Below are positions 7,386 to 30,773 of a DNA stretch of 64,000 nt, piece after piece; position 1 is the first letter of the stretch; each line of letters opens with the position of its first letter. The translations under genes and the position numbers were made by a program. The notes below the pieces were generated by a model. The model was not told the origin of the DNA and did no database searches. It saw nothing but the letters and a program-made list of their open reading frames with translations. Source of the DNA: Umezawaea sp042738955 (lineage in GTDB: Bacteria; Actinomycetota; Actinomycetes; Mycobacteriales; Pseudonocardiaceae); NCBI RefSeq assembly GCF_042738955.1, contig NZ_JBHYHC010000035.1, forward strand, positions 1 through 64,000, read 5' to 3'.

Positions 7386-8603
7386 CTACGGGACCAGCTC
7401 GACGGGCAAGGAGCTGTAGCCGTAGACGAAGTTCGAGTACAGGCGCGTCGGTTCGGCGGGCAGCCGGATGTCCGACACGGTGTCGCGCAAACAGCCCAGC
7501 ACCGCGCCCACGTGGGCGCGGCCGAGGAACGCGCCGAGGCAGAAGTGCGGGCCGAACCCGAAGGCCAGGTGCTTGTTCGGCGTGCGGGCGAGGTCGAACC
7601 GCTCGGAGCCGGGGAACACGGCCTCGTCGAAGTTGGCCGAGCTGTTCCACAGCGTCACGACGTCGCCCTCGCGGACCGTCGTGCCGCCGACCTCCACGTC
7701 GGCGACCGCGCGGCGGCCGAAGTGCATCGCGGGGGTGGTCCAGCGCAGCACCTCCTCGGTGGCGCTCTCGATGCTCACGTCGCCGTTCTTGAGCGCGCGC
7801 CACTGGTCGGGGTTCTCCGCGAGCGCGCGGATGGCCCCGATGGAGGACATGCGGCTGGACTCGTCCGCGCCGAGGATGAGGCTGTAGCAGTTGAAGACGA
7901 TCTCGTCGTCGGGCAGCGGCTTGCCCTCGACCAGTCCGGTGGCCAACGCGGACACCACGTCGTCGCCGGGGCTCTTGCGGCGCTGCTCGGCGAGGGTCCC
8001 GAAGTACATCAGGATCTCGTTGCGCGCCAGCCACTCCTCCATCTCGCCGTCTTCCGAGCTGTGCCGGGCGAGGGTCTTGTTGTTCCACTCCACGAGCTGC
8101 TGCCGGTCGGCCTGCGGCACGTCCATCAGGTCGCCGATGGTGTTGATGGGGATGTTGTCGGCGACGTCGGAGGCGAAGTCGACCTGCCCCTTGCCCACGA
8201 CACCGGCGAACAGGTCGCGGGTGCGCTGCCGGACCAGCTCGGCGACGTGGTCGAGCAGCCGCGGCGAGAACGACTTGAGCATCAGGTTCCGCACGGCCCG
8301 GTGGTGCGCGCCGTCGGTGACGGCGAGCATCTTGCCCGCCGCGGAGTCGTGGCCCTGCAACAACGTCGACAGCACGTTGCCGCGCTCGGACGTGAAGTTC
8401 TTGGTGTCCTTGTAGACCGAGACGACGTCGGCGTAGCGGGTGACGGCCCAGAAGCCGGGCACCCCGCCCTTCGGCTCGTTCCAGTGCACGGGGCTGCGCT
8501 CGCGCAGCTCCCGCCACAGCCACACCGGGTCGTGGTCGATGTAGGTCTGCGCGTCGGCCAGGTCCAGGGTCGTGGCGTCGGCGGTCCGCTCGGGTGCGGT
8601 CAT
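7386..8603 (-). CDS. Cytochrome P450 (NRPS-associated)
   Basis: A 405-residue soluble bacterial P450. The haem loop FGFGPHFCLG places the axial Cys at about residue 355. The ExxR motif is in EEVLRW, and the I-helix reads GADESS, with Ser where the common catalytic Thr would be. It begins 13 nt after the permease stop and ends the sbnB-sbnA-NRPS-permease-P450 unit. Such enzymes in NRPS clusters often hydroxylate carrier-bound amino acids at the beta carbon or cross-link aromatic side chains. Which applies here cannot be told from sequence. With only one aromatic residue predicted in the peptide, hydroxylation or a later oxidation seems more likely than aryl cross-linking. Confidence 0.92.
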   Translation of the reverse strand: MTAPERTADATTLDLADAQTYIDHDPVWLWRELRERSPVHWNEPKGGVPGFWAVTRYADVVSVYKDTKNFTSERGNVLSTLLQGHDSAAGKMLAVTDGAHHRAVRNLMLKSFSPRLLDHVAELVRQRTRDLFAGVVGKGQVDFASDVADNIPINTIGDLMDVPQADRQQLVEWNNKTLARHSSEDGEMEEWLARNEILMYFGTLAEQRRKSPGDDVVSALATGLVEGKPLPDDEIVFNCYSLILGADESSRMSSIGAIRALAENPDQWRALKNGDVSIESATEEVLRWTTPAMHFGRRAVADVEVGGTTVREGDVVTLWNSSANFDEAVFPGSERFDLARTPNKHLAFGFGPHFCLGAFLGRAHVGAVLGCLRDTVSDIRLPAEPTRLYSNFVYGYSSLPVELVP

Positions 8604-8616
8604 GGCGTCCAGTCCT

Positions 8617-9485
8617 TCACGCGGAGGCGGTGCGGTAGCGGCGGATGCTGAGCACGGTGGTCACCGCGAACAGCAGGCCGAGCGAGATGACGATGACCGC
8701 CGTCGGGTGCTCGGAGGGGAAGCTCGGCGCGACGGTGACCGGGTTGCCCCACAGGTGGCGCAGCGCGGTGATGACGGCGCTGACCGGGTTCCACTCGGCG
8801 ATCGGCCGGATCCAGCCGGGCAGCTTGTCCACGGACAGGAAACCGTTGGACATGAAGGAGAAGACGACCGCGACGATGCCGGAGATCGACTCGATGGTCT
8901 CCAGGTTCTTCGACGCCATGCCGAGCAGCACGCCGACCCACAGCATCGTGTACATGAACACCGCGAGCAGGGCGAACCCGCCGAGCACCGACAGGGCGTC
9001 GGCGTGCGAGCGCCAGCCGAACAACATGCCCACGCCGACCACGATCACCAGGCCCATCAGGGTGATCACCAGGTCGGCCAGCGTGTGGCCGACCAGCACG
9101 GCGGACCGGCCGATCGGCAGCGAGCGGAACCGGTCGATCAGCCCGCCCTGGAGGTCCAGGCACACCGCCACGGCGGTCGGGCCGATGCTGGCCAGCCCGA
9201 CCTGCACCGCGACGCCCGCGAAGATGAACTCCATGTAGTTGTTGCTGCCGGGGATCTCGATGGCGCTCTGGAACAGGTAGCCCAGCGCGATCATCGTGAT
9301 CAGCGGGTTGAGCGTGATGCCGACGAGCCTGCCGGGGTTGCGCTTGAGCCTGCGCATCCGCCGCCCGCCGATCGCGAGCACCTCGGTGAGCGTCGCCAGC
9401 GGTCCGGTGGCGGCGGGAGACCTGACGGCGTTCACCGGCACGGGCTCCCCTGTCCGGTTGTCGCCTCCGGCGACGGCAGTGGTGC

Positions 9486-9489
<4 letters not shown>
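8617..9489 (-). CDS. ABC-2 type permease (DrrB-like)
   Basis: A 290-residue membrane protein with a roughly 45-residue cytoplasmic N-terminus and six hydrophobic segments, including GVAVQVGLASIGPTAVAVCL and MGLVIVVGVGMLFGW. The DrrB-type loop LQGGLIDRFRSLPIGRSAV is present. It should pair with the DrrA-like ATPase at 6091-7038 as the peptide exporter. ATG at 9489 overlaps the NRPS stop (ATGA), so it is translationally coupled to the synthetase. Confidence 0.92.
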
Positions 9490-24373
<14,884 letters not shown>

Positions 24374-24377
<4 letters not shown>

Positions 24378-25381
24378 GAGCTACTCCTTGACGTGGCCGC
24401 CGGGGGTGCCGACAGTCGGGAACCGTTCTCCGCCAACACCTCCGCGCCGTAGATGTCGGCGATCCACTGGTCGTGGTAGATGGTGTCCAGGTAGCGGTCG
24501 CCCAGGTCGGGCGAGATGGCGACGGCGGACAGGTCGTCGGCAGGCGCGTTGCGGGCGAGCCAGTCCATCGCGCCGCTGATGACCGTGCCGGTCGACCCGC
24601 CGAACAGGAAGCCGTGGCGCACGAGCATCCGGCAGGCCCGCACGGTGTCGATCTCGGCCACGTGCACGACCTCGTCCACGACGGACTCGTCGAGCAGCGG
24701 CGGTCGGACGCTCGTGCCGAGGCCGGGCAGCATCCGCGGCAGCGCGGGCGTGCCGAAGGTGACCGAGCCGACGCTGTCGATCGCCACGATCCGCACCGAC
24801 GGGCGGTTCTCGCGGAAGTACCGCGAGCAGCCCATGAGCGTGCCGGTGCTGCCCGCGCCGATGAACAGCACCTCGACCTCGGGGAAGCTCTTGAGGATCT
24901 CCGGGCCGGTGGTGAGGTAGTGCGCCATCGCGTTGCCGGGGTTGGCGTACTGGTTGAGCCAGACGTACCCCCGCTCGCGGCGCATCCGCTCGACGAACCG
25001 GATGCGCGCGCCGAGCAGCCCCTCCTCGGGGTGCGGCTCGGTGACGACGTGCACCTGCGTGCCGAGCGACTGCATCAGCTGGCGCGCGGCCAGCGTGCAC
25101 CGCGTGTCCGTGACGCAGAGGAACCCGTAGCCCTGGCTCGCGGCCACGAGGCTGAGCGCGACGCCGAGGTTGCCCGACGAGCTCTCGACCAGCGTGTCGC
25201 CGGGGCGGAGCTGGCCGGTGCGCACGGCGGTCGCGACCATCTCGGTCGCGGCCTTGAGCTTGATGGACCCGGCGAAGTTGAAGCCCTCGCACTTGAGGAA
25301 CAACGGGTGCCCGGACAGCGTCCTGAGGTCGACGTACAGATCGTCCACGTTGAACTCTTGCGGCGTGGATATGACTGGCAT
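24374..25381 (-). CDS. sbnA: SbnA-like PLP synthase of the 2,3-diaminopropionate pathway
   Basis: A 335-residue beta-family PLP enzyme related to cysteine synthase. The PLP lysine is in FNFAGSIKLKAA (about residue 41), the phosphate loop is GAGSTGT and substrate-loop residues lie in ESSSGNLGVALS. In staphyloferrin B biosynthesis SbnA joins O-phospho-L-serine and L-glutamate into ACEGA, which SbnB converts to L-Dap. The partner gene is directly upstream here, which supports this assignment over plain cysteine synthase. The stop overlaps the NRPS start (ATGA), so precursor supply and assembly are translationally linked. Confidence 0.88.
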
Positions 25382-25414
25382 GAACCGACTCCTACGAGAT
25401 CGACCAGCGGCGAC

Positions 25415-26446
25415 TCATCGCTTCCCGTAGCGATTGAGGTCAAAGAAGAAGTCCTCCACGGTGGCCAGGTCGCCTCCGCGACCCACCTCGTCGTAGACGA
25501 ACTTGCCGACGGCCAGGTCCAGGACGCCGAGGCCGAACGGCGAGAAGAACACCGGCTTGTCCGCCGGGAGGTCGACCGCCCCGGACATGACGTCGTACAA
25601 CGTGCCGGACAGGAACTCCCGGTTGCCCTCGGCCTGCTCGGCCAGGTGCACCGACGTGTTGGCCTTGAGGCAGTGCTCCACGTCGTCGACCACGTTGGTG
25701 CCGGACAGCACCACCTCGGGCGACAGGTCGCGCAGGGACACGTGCAGCACCAGGGGGTTGTGCTCGAACCACGTCGGGTCGGTGATGTGCGGCTCGCCCG
25801 CGACCGTGGCGAACACGACGAGGTCGCACGCCTTGATCAGGTCCTCGGCCGACTCGTGGATCACCACGGAACCGTCGCCGGTCGACTCGACGTACCCCTG
25901 GAACCCGGCGGCGTGGTCGGCGCTGAGGTCGAAGATCCCGACCTCGTCGAACGACCAGCCGGTGCCGACGAGATAGGTGTGGATGTAGCGGGCGATCAGC
26001 CCGGTGCCGATGAAGCCGACCTTCGCGGGCCGGGTGCGGCCGCGGGTCAGCCAGTCGGCGGCGAGCGCCGCCGAGGCGGCCGTGCGGACCGCGCTGATGA
26101 TGGAGCTCTCCACGCACGCGATCGGGTAGCCGGTCTCCTGGTCGTTCAGGATCAGCACGGCGGAGGCGCGCGGGATGCCGCGGGCGACGTTGGCCGGGAA
26201 GCTGGAGATCCACTTCACGCCGTGCACGCCGATGTCGCCGCCGACCGACGCGGGCAGCGCGATGATCCGCGACGAGGGGTCCTCCGGAAAGCGGAGGAAA
26301 TACGAGGGCGGGTTCACGGTGTCACCCGAACCGTGCAGCCGGTAGGCCGCCTCGACCAAATCCAAGAGGTGCTTGTCCCGGCCCTGCAATACCTCGTGAA
26401 CCTGAGCGCCGGAAATCACCGCGAAGGTCGGAGTCGGTTCCGACAT
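25415..26446 (-). CDS. sbnB: SbnB-like ACEGA dehydrogenase (Dap-forming)
   Basis: A 343-residue member of the ornithine cyclodeaminase/mu-crystallin family. The Rossmann motif KVGFIGTGLIARYIHTYL lies near residue 150, and the N-terminal substrate region includes GVHGVKWISSFPANV. SbnB uses NAD+ to cleave ACEGA oxidatively to L-2,3-diaminopropionate plus 2-oxoglutarate. It is the first gene of the NRPS transcript, 33 nt before the sbnA-like gene. The start at 26446 lies 73 bp from a perfect triple GCTGAC repeat, with a CATATT -10 candidate (26501-26506) between. Confidence 0.88.
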   Translation of the reverse strand: MSEPTPTFAVISGAQVHEVLQGRDKHLLDLVEAAYRLHGSGDTVNPPSYFLRFPEDPSSRIIALPASVGGDIGVHGVKWISSFPANVARGIPRASAVLILNDQETGYPIACVESSIISAVRTAASAALAADWLTRGRTRPAKVGFIGTGLIARYIHTYLVGTGWSFDEVGIFDLSADHAAGFQGYVESTGDGSVVIHESAEDLIKACDLVVFATVAGEPHITDPTWFEHNPLVLHVSLRDLSPEVVLSGTNVVDDVEHCLKANTSVHLAEQAEGNREFLSGTLYDVMSGAVDLPADKPVFFSPFGLGVLDLAVGKFVYDEVGRGGDLATVEDFFFDLNRYGKR

Positions 26447-26518
26447 GTGTACCCACGCTCCTCTGCGCTAACCACGGCAGGATGCCGCGGCGACCTGGTG
26501 AATATGGTGTCGACCAGG

Positions 26519-26546
26519 GCTGACGAGGCGCTGACACAGGGCTGAC
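26519..26546 (-). promoter_or_regulatory. Perfect triple 11-bp direct repeat, SARP-like operator of the NRPS unit
   Basis: GCTGAC occurs at 26519, 26530 and 26541, exactly 11 bp apart; the first and third copies extend to a 15-bp direct repeat (26515-26529 and 26537-26551). Read on the minus strand this is GTCAGC three times, followed after 12 nt by CATATT as a -10 candidate. The array is the same as at 40557-40584. SARP-family activators bind tandem repeats with this spacing upstream of weak promoters. Confidence 0.7.
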
Positions 26547-26608
26547 GAGGCCGTTCACCTGCGGATATGGGTCTTCTAGTCGGCTTCTGGAGAAAATATA
26601 TAGAAAAT

Positions 26609-26623
26609 CGAGTTGTCCACTCG
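26609..26623. repeat. Short inverted repeat in the sbnB / halogenase divergent region
   Basis: CGAGT-TGTCC-ACTCG, 5-bp arms, next to an AT-rich patch (26592-26608) that is unusual in this GC-rich DNA. The whole 26447-26775 region is non-coding and regulatory: it holds the sbnB promoter, this repeat, the halogenase promoter and its 5' leader. Confidence 0.35.
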
Positions 26624-26643
26624 GCCGTCACCTGCCCGGAACA

Positions 26644-26681
26644 TTGACAGGCTCACCGGCCCGTGCCTATGGTCTCCACCA
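26644..26681 (+). promoter_or_regulatory. Halogenase promoter overlapped by a dre-like palindrome
   Basis: TTGACA (26644-26649), an 18-nt spacer and TATGGT (26668-26673) form a good sigma-70-type promoter with start near 26680. TGGTCTCCACCA at 26670-26681 matches the DasR core TGGTCTAGACCA in 10 of 12 positions and covers the -10 and start site, the position expected for a repressor. The leader (about 95 nt) carries a small hairpin, CGAC-TTTT-GTCG, at 26738-26749. Confidence 0.5.
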
Positions 26682-26775
26682 AGTCGAGCGCGCAATTCTC
26701 GCAGTGCCGTCGCGCCCCCATCAACAACATTTATCCGCGACTTTTGTCGTGTTGAGACAGGAAGGATCGTCTTCG

Positions 26776-28368
26776 ATGGAAGATCGCAGGATCAAGAATG
26801 TCGTCGTCCTGGGTGGCGGCACGGCGGGCTGGATGACCGCGTCGTACCTCGGCAAGGCGCTGGGCCCCGCGGTGAAGATCACCGTGCTGGAGGCGCCGTC
26901 GGTCCCCCGGATCGGTGTCGGCGAGGCGACCGTCCCGAACCTGCACAAGGTGTTCTTCGACTTCCTCGGCCTCTCCGAGGAGGAGTGGATGCGGGAGTGC
27001 AACGCCAGCTTCAAGATGGGCATCAAGTTCACCAACTGGCGCACCGGCGGCAAGGGTGAGGCGAACCCCCGGCCGTACCGGGACACGACCGACCACTACT
27101 ACCACCTGTTCGGCCTGCTGCCGAACCACGAGAACGAGCCGCTGTCGGCGTACTGGTCGCACAAGCGCCTGACGGGCCAGACCACCGAGGCGTTCGACTA
27201 CGCCTGCTACCGCGAGCCCCCGATCCTGGACGCGAAGCTCTCGCCGCGGCACTCCGACGGCACCAAGTGGACGAACTACGCGTGGCACTTCGACGCCGCG
27301 CTGGTGGCCGACTTCCTGCGCAAGTTCGCGACGAACAAGCAGGGCGCGGTCCACATCCAGGACGAGTTCATCGACGCCGACGTGGACACCCGCGGCCACG
27401 TGACCGCGTTGAACACCAAGGGCGGCCGCAAGATCGAGGGCGACTTCTTCGTCGACTGCTCCGGCTTCCGCGCGCTGCTGATCAACGGCGTGATGCGCGA
27501 GCCGTTCCTGGACATGAGCGACCACCTGCTCAACGACCGCGCGGTCGCCACCCAGGTCCCGCACGACGACGAGAAGAACGGCGTCGAGCCGTTCACCGGC
27601 TCCATCGCCATGTCCAACGGCTGGACGTGGAAGATCCCGATGCTGGGCCGCTTCGGCACCGGCCACGTCTACGCGAGCCGCTTCACCACGCAGGACGCGG
27701 CCACGCAGGAGTTCTGCGACATGTGGGGCTTGGACCCCAGCGAGCAGAAGCTCAACCACATCAAGTTCCGCGTCGGCCGCAACCGCCGCACCTGGGTCCG
27801 CAACGTGGCCGCGATCGGCCTGTCGTCGTGCTTCCTGGAGCCGCTGGAGTCCACCGGCATCTACTTCATCACCGCAGCGCTCTACCAGCTGGCGAAGCAC
27901 TTCCCGGACAAGAACTTCGACCCGATCTTCGCCGACCGGTTCAACACCGAGATCAACACGATGTTCGACGACTCGCGCGACTTCCTCCAGGCGCACTTCA
28001 GCCTGGCCGCGCGCAACGACACCGAGTTCTGGCGCGCCTGCAAGGACCTGGTGCTCGCGGACGACATCAAGGAGAAGATCCGGATGTACAAGGCGGGGCT
28101 GGCGATCAACATGCCGGTCACCGACGAGAACACCTACTACGCGAACTTCGACGCGGAGTTCCGCAACTTCTGGACCAACGCCAGCTACTACTGCGTCTTC
28201 ACCGGCCTGGGCTTCGACCCGCAGCAGACGCTGACGAAGCTGACGCACCACCCGTCCATGCTCGACTCGGCGGAGCACGTGTTCGCCGACATCAAGCGCA
28301 AGCAGGCGGAGCTCCTCCAGACGCTGCCGACGACCTACGACTACCTGAAGCAGTTGCACGGCAAGTAG
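26776..28368 (+). CDS. FAD-dependent tryptophan halogenase
   Basis: 530 residues, matching the PrnA/RebH size. The FAD motif LGGGTAGWM is at 12-20. The catalytic lysine equivalent to PrnA Lys79 is Lys80 in CNASFKMGIKF. The halogenase motif WxWxIP appears as GWTWKIP, and the catalytic glutamate lies in SSCFLEPLESTGIYF. All key residues are present, so it should be active: it forms HOCl from FADH2, O2 and chloride and chlorinates the indole ring. Regiochemistry (5, 6 or 7) cannot be called by eye. I chose ATG 26776 (AGGAAGGA upstream) over an in-frame start at 26644, which would add a non-family leader. It is divergent from the NRPS unit; the likely reductase partner is at 4165-4680. Free tryptophan as substrate for NRPS module 2 is the simplest reading. 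Confidence 0.95.
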   Translation: MEDRRIKNVVVLGGGTAGWMTASYLGKALGPAVKITVLEAPSVPRIGVGEATVPNLHKVFFDFLGLSEEEWMRECNASFKMGIKFTNWRTGGKGEANPRPYRDTTDHYYHLFGLLPNHENEPLSAYWSHKRLTGQTTEAFDYACYREPPILDAKLSPRHSDGTKWTNYAWHFDAALVADFLRKFATNKQGAVHIQDEFIDADVDTRGHVTALNTKGGRKIEGDFFVDCSGFRALLINGVMREPFLDMSDHLLNDRAVATQVPHDDEKNGVEPFTGSIAMSNGWTWKIPMLGRFGTGHVYASRFTTQDAATQEFCDMWGLDPSEQKLNHIKFRVGRNRRTWVRNVAAIGLSSCFLEPLESTGIYFITAALYQLAKHFPDKNFDPIFADRFNTEINTMFDDSRDFLQAHFSLAARNDTEFWRACKDLVLADDIKEKIRMYKAGLAINMPVTDENTYYANFDAEFRNFWTNASYYCVFTGLGFDPQQTLTKLTHHPSMLDSAEHVFADIKRKQAELLQTLPTTYDYLKQLHGK

Positions 28369-28383
28369 GTCGCGGCGACGACG

Positions 28384-28416
28384 ACGCCGGAGCGGTCCCC
28401 CGACCCGCTCCGGCGT
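28384..28416 (+). terminator. Hairpin terminator after the halogenase
   Basis: Perfect 12-bp arms (28384-28395 and 28405-28416) with a 9-nt loop, 15 nt past the halogenase stop and just before the end of the convergent membrane-protein gene; it can serve both. Confidence 0.8.
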
Positions 28417-28426
28417 TTCCGCGTCT

Positions 28427-28990
28427 TCAGACCAAGACCCGTTCCCTGGCACGGCCGAGCACGGCGGTCGCCAGCCAGACGAGCGAGCCGCCCACGCCGA
28501 CGTGCAGCAGGCTGGTCGCCGGGCCGTCCGGCAGCCGCGCGGCGACGGCGAACACGGCGAGCAGCACCGTGTAGCCCCACACCGGGACCGTCGGGTACAC
28601 CTTCGCGCGCAGCATCGCGACGCCGAACAGCACCGTGCCGACGGCGAACACCAGCGCGCTGCCCAGCAGCCCCACGGCGGTCGGTGGCGCGGGCTTGACG
28701 CCGTCGAGGAAGAACAGCACCAGGTTGAGGCTGAAGGCCGCACCGCCGAACAGGCCGAGCCCGATCAGGTTGACCAGGTAGGCGACGTCGCCGAAGCGGC
28801 CCGCTCGGTCGGCCTGGCCCTGGTGCAGGGCGATCAGCAGCGGCGTGGCCAGCGCCGGGGTGAGGGCGAGCAGGACGCTGGTCGGGGCGGTCTCGCCGAG
28901 GACGGCCTCGGCTCCCCCGGTCAGCGCGATCGTCAGGCCCGCGGCCGCTCCGGACCACGCGCTCAGCCTGGTCACCGTTGTCGAGGACAT
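28427..28990 (-). CDS. Multi-pass membrane protein, unknown function
   Basis: 187 residues with about six hydrophobic segments, including VAYLVNLIGLGLFGGAAFSL and LLGSALVFAVGTVLFGVAML. No catalytic motif or recognised family. It is divergent from the sensor kinase gene at 29113 with about 120 bp between them, so it might be a target of that two-component system. Whether it belongs to the peptide cluster is unclear. Confidence 0.7.
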   Translation of the reverse strand: MSSTTVTRLSAWSGAAAGLTIALTGGAEAVLGETAPTSVLLALTPALATPLLIALHQGQADRAGRFGDVAYLVNLIGLGLFGGAAFSLNLVLFFLDGVKPAPPTAVGLLGSALVFAVGTVLFGVAMLRAKVYPTVPVWGYTVLLAVFAVAARLPDGPATSLLHVGVGGSLVWLATAVLGRARERVLV

Positions 28991-29112
28991 GGTCGACTCC
29001 GTTCAGTGGGATGGCCGGAACGCTAGGAATCCCGGCGCGCGCCCGGAAGTGGCGACCGGCACGTGCCGGTCGGCACTTCTCCTCCCGGCCGCGACGCGCG
29101 AGAGTGGTCCCG

Positions 29113-30174
29113 GTGCGCGTCTCCTGGGTGTCCGGACTCGTCTACGGCCTCGTCCTCGTGGCCGGGCTCTACTACGCCCTCGCGGGCCTAGCGCCCGACC
29201 CGAATCTGTTGCGGTTGGCCGGTTTCGTGGTGTGCGTCGGGCTGCTGTACGCCGTGGAACTGCTCGAACCGCGGCACGTCGTCGCCCTGCTCGCCGCGCG
29301 GCTGGTCCTGTTCGCGGCGGTGGCCGTGCTGGACGAGTCGGGGCTGTCGCGGGTGCTGTTCCTGCTGGTGCCGTTCCTCGCCTACCTGCGGCTCGGCCGT
29401 CGGGTCGGGCTGGCGCTGGGCGCGTTGTCGCTGGTCCTGCTGCTGGGGAGCTACCTGGTCTGGGTGCCCGGCTGGTACACCGACGCCGCCGCGGTGTCCG
29501 ACGTGCTGATGTTCTGCGTGGGCCTGGTGCTCGCGCTGGCGATGGCCGCCACCGCGACGAGCGCGCGGGACGCGCAGCAGGAGGTGACCGAGCTGTCCGT
29601 GGCGATGGAGCGGACGCGGCTCGCGCGGGACGTGCACGACGGGCTCGGGCACCACCTGACGGCCATCGCCGTGCAGCTGGAGAAGTCCGAGGCGTTCCGC
29701 GAGCGCGACCCGGAGGCGGCCGACCGGGCGGTGGCGGACGCGCGCCGGGCCGCGCGGCAGGCGTTGGAGGAGGTGCGGTCGTCGGTGCGGGCGATGCGGG
29801 CGGACACCGAGCCGTTCCACCTGCCGTCGGCACTCGCCGACCTGGTGCGCGACACCGACGTGGTGCTCACCGTCGTGGGCGCGCAGAACGGGGCCGACCG
29901 CGCCGCGCTCACGGCGCTCTACCGCGCGGCGCAGGAGTCGCTGACCAACGCGCGGCGGCACGCGGGCGCGACGGCGGTGTCGGCGACGCTGACGTTCGGG
30001 CCGCGGGACGCCCGGCTGGAGGTGGCCGACGACGGGCGCGGGTTCGCCGTGGACGCGGCCGAGGGGTTCGGGCTGAAGGGCATGCGGGAACGGGCGCGGC
30101 TCGTCGGCGGCCGGGTCGAGGTGGCCAGCGCGCCCGGCGCGGGCACGCGCGTGACCGTTACCGTGCCGTCGTGA
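29113..30174 (+). CDS. NarL-type sensor histidine kinase (HisKA_3)
   Basis: About 353 residues. The N-terminal half holds five or six transmembrane segments with no large extracellular domain. The dimerisation/phosphoacceptor segment TRLARDVHDGLGHHLTAIA carries the His, followed by an HATPase_c domain with the N-box QESLTNARRHA and G-box VADDGRGF and GFGLKGMRERA. It should autophosphorylate and pass phosphate to the regulator encoded next. GTG 29113 is chosen because the membrane region begins there; GTG 29104 is an alternative, and the longer frame from 28978 adds a non-family leader. The stop overlaps the regulator start (GTGA). Confidence 0.9.
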   Translation: MRVSWVSGLVYGLVLVAGLYYALAGLAPDPNLLRLAGFVVCVGLLYAVELLEPRHVVALLAARLVLFAAVAVLDESGLSRVLFLLVPFLAYLRLGRRVGLALGALSLVLLLGSYLVWVPGWYTDAAAVSDVLMFCVGLVLALAMAATATSARDAQQEVTELSVAMERTRLARDVHDGLGHHLTAIAVQLEKSEAFRERDPEAADRAVADARRAARQALEEVRSSVRAMRADTEPFHLPSALADLVRDTDVVLTVVGAQNGADRAALTALYRAAQESLTNARRHAGATAVSATLTFGPRDARLEVADDGRGFAVDAAEGFGLKGMRERARLVGGRVEVASAPGAGTRVTVTVPS

Positions 30175-30773
30175 CCGTGCGCGTGCTGGTGGTCGACGAC
30201 CAGGAGCTGATCCGGGACGGGATCGCGTCGCTGCTGGGCATCCAGCCCGGCATCGAGGTGGTCGGCGTGGGCGGTGACGGCCGCGAGGCGATCGACCTCG
30301 TGCGCCTGCACCGGCCGGACGTCGTCCTGATGGACGTGCGGATGCCCGTGCTGGACGGCGTGGCCGCGGCGGCGGAGCTGGCGTCGACGTGCAAGGTGGT
30401 CATGCTGACCACGTTCGACGACCACGACTACGTCGTCCGGGCGCTGCGCGCGGGCGCGGTCGGCTACCTGCTGAAGGACCTGCCGGTGCGGGAGCTGGCC
30501 GAGGCCGTGCGGCTGGCGCACGCGGGCGTCGCCCAGCTCGACCCGTCCGTGGCGCGCTCGCTGGCCCGGCCGAGCGCCGACGCCCTCACCGCGCGGGAGA
30601 CCGAGGTGCTGCGGCACGTGGCGACGGGCGCGACGAACCGCGAGATCGCCGCCCGCCTGCACCTGAGCGAGGGCACGGTGAAGAACCACGTGTCCCGCAT
30701 CCTCACCCGGCTGGGGCTGCGCGACCGCGTGCAGCTCGCCCTCCACGCGCGCGAGGTCACCAACGGTCGGTGA
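30171..30773 (+). CDS. NarL/FixJ-family response regulator
   Basis: 200 residues: a receiver domain beginning VRVLVVDDQELIRDGIASLL with the phospho-Asp in VVLMDVRMP and Lys in GYLLKDLPV, then a LuxR-type helix-turn-helix (LTARETEVLRHVATGATNRE, GTVKNHVSRIL). GTG 30171 overlaps the kinase stop, giving coupled expression. Targets are unknown. The 3' end overlaps the convergent acyltransferase gene by 17 bp. Confidence 0.93.
   Translation: MTVRVLVVDDQELIRDGIASLLGIQPGIEVVGVGGDGREAIDLVRLHRPDVVLMDVRMPVLDGVAAAAELASTCKVVMLTTFDDHDYVVRALRAGAVGYLLKDLPVRELAEAVRLAHAGVAQLDPSVARSLARPSADALTARETEVLRHVATGATNREIAARLHLSEGTVKNHVSRILTRLGLRDRVQLALHAREVTNGR

Noticed and set aside
26731..28743. A 670-codon minus-strand frame opposite the halogenase
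   Set aside because: Composition artefact; the plus-strand halogenase has all its catalytic motifs.
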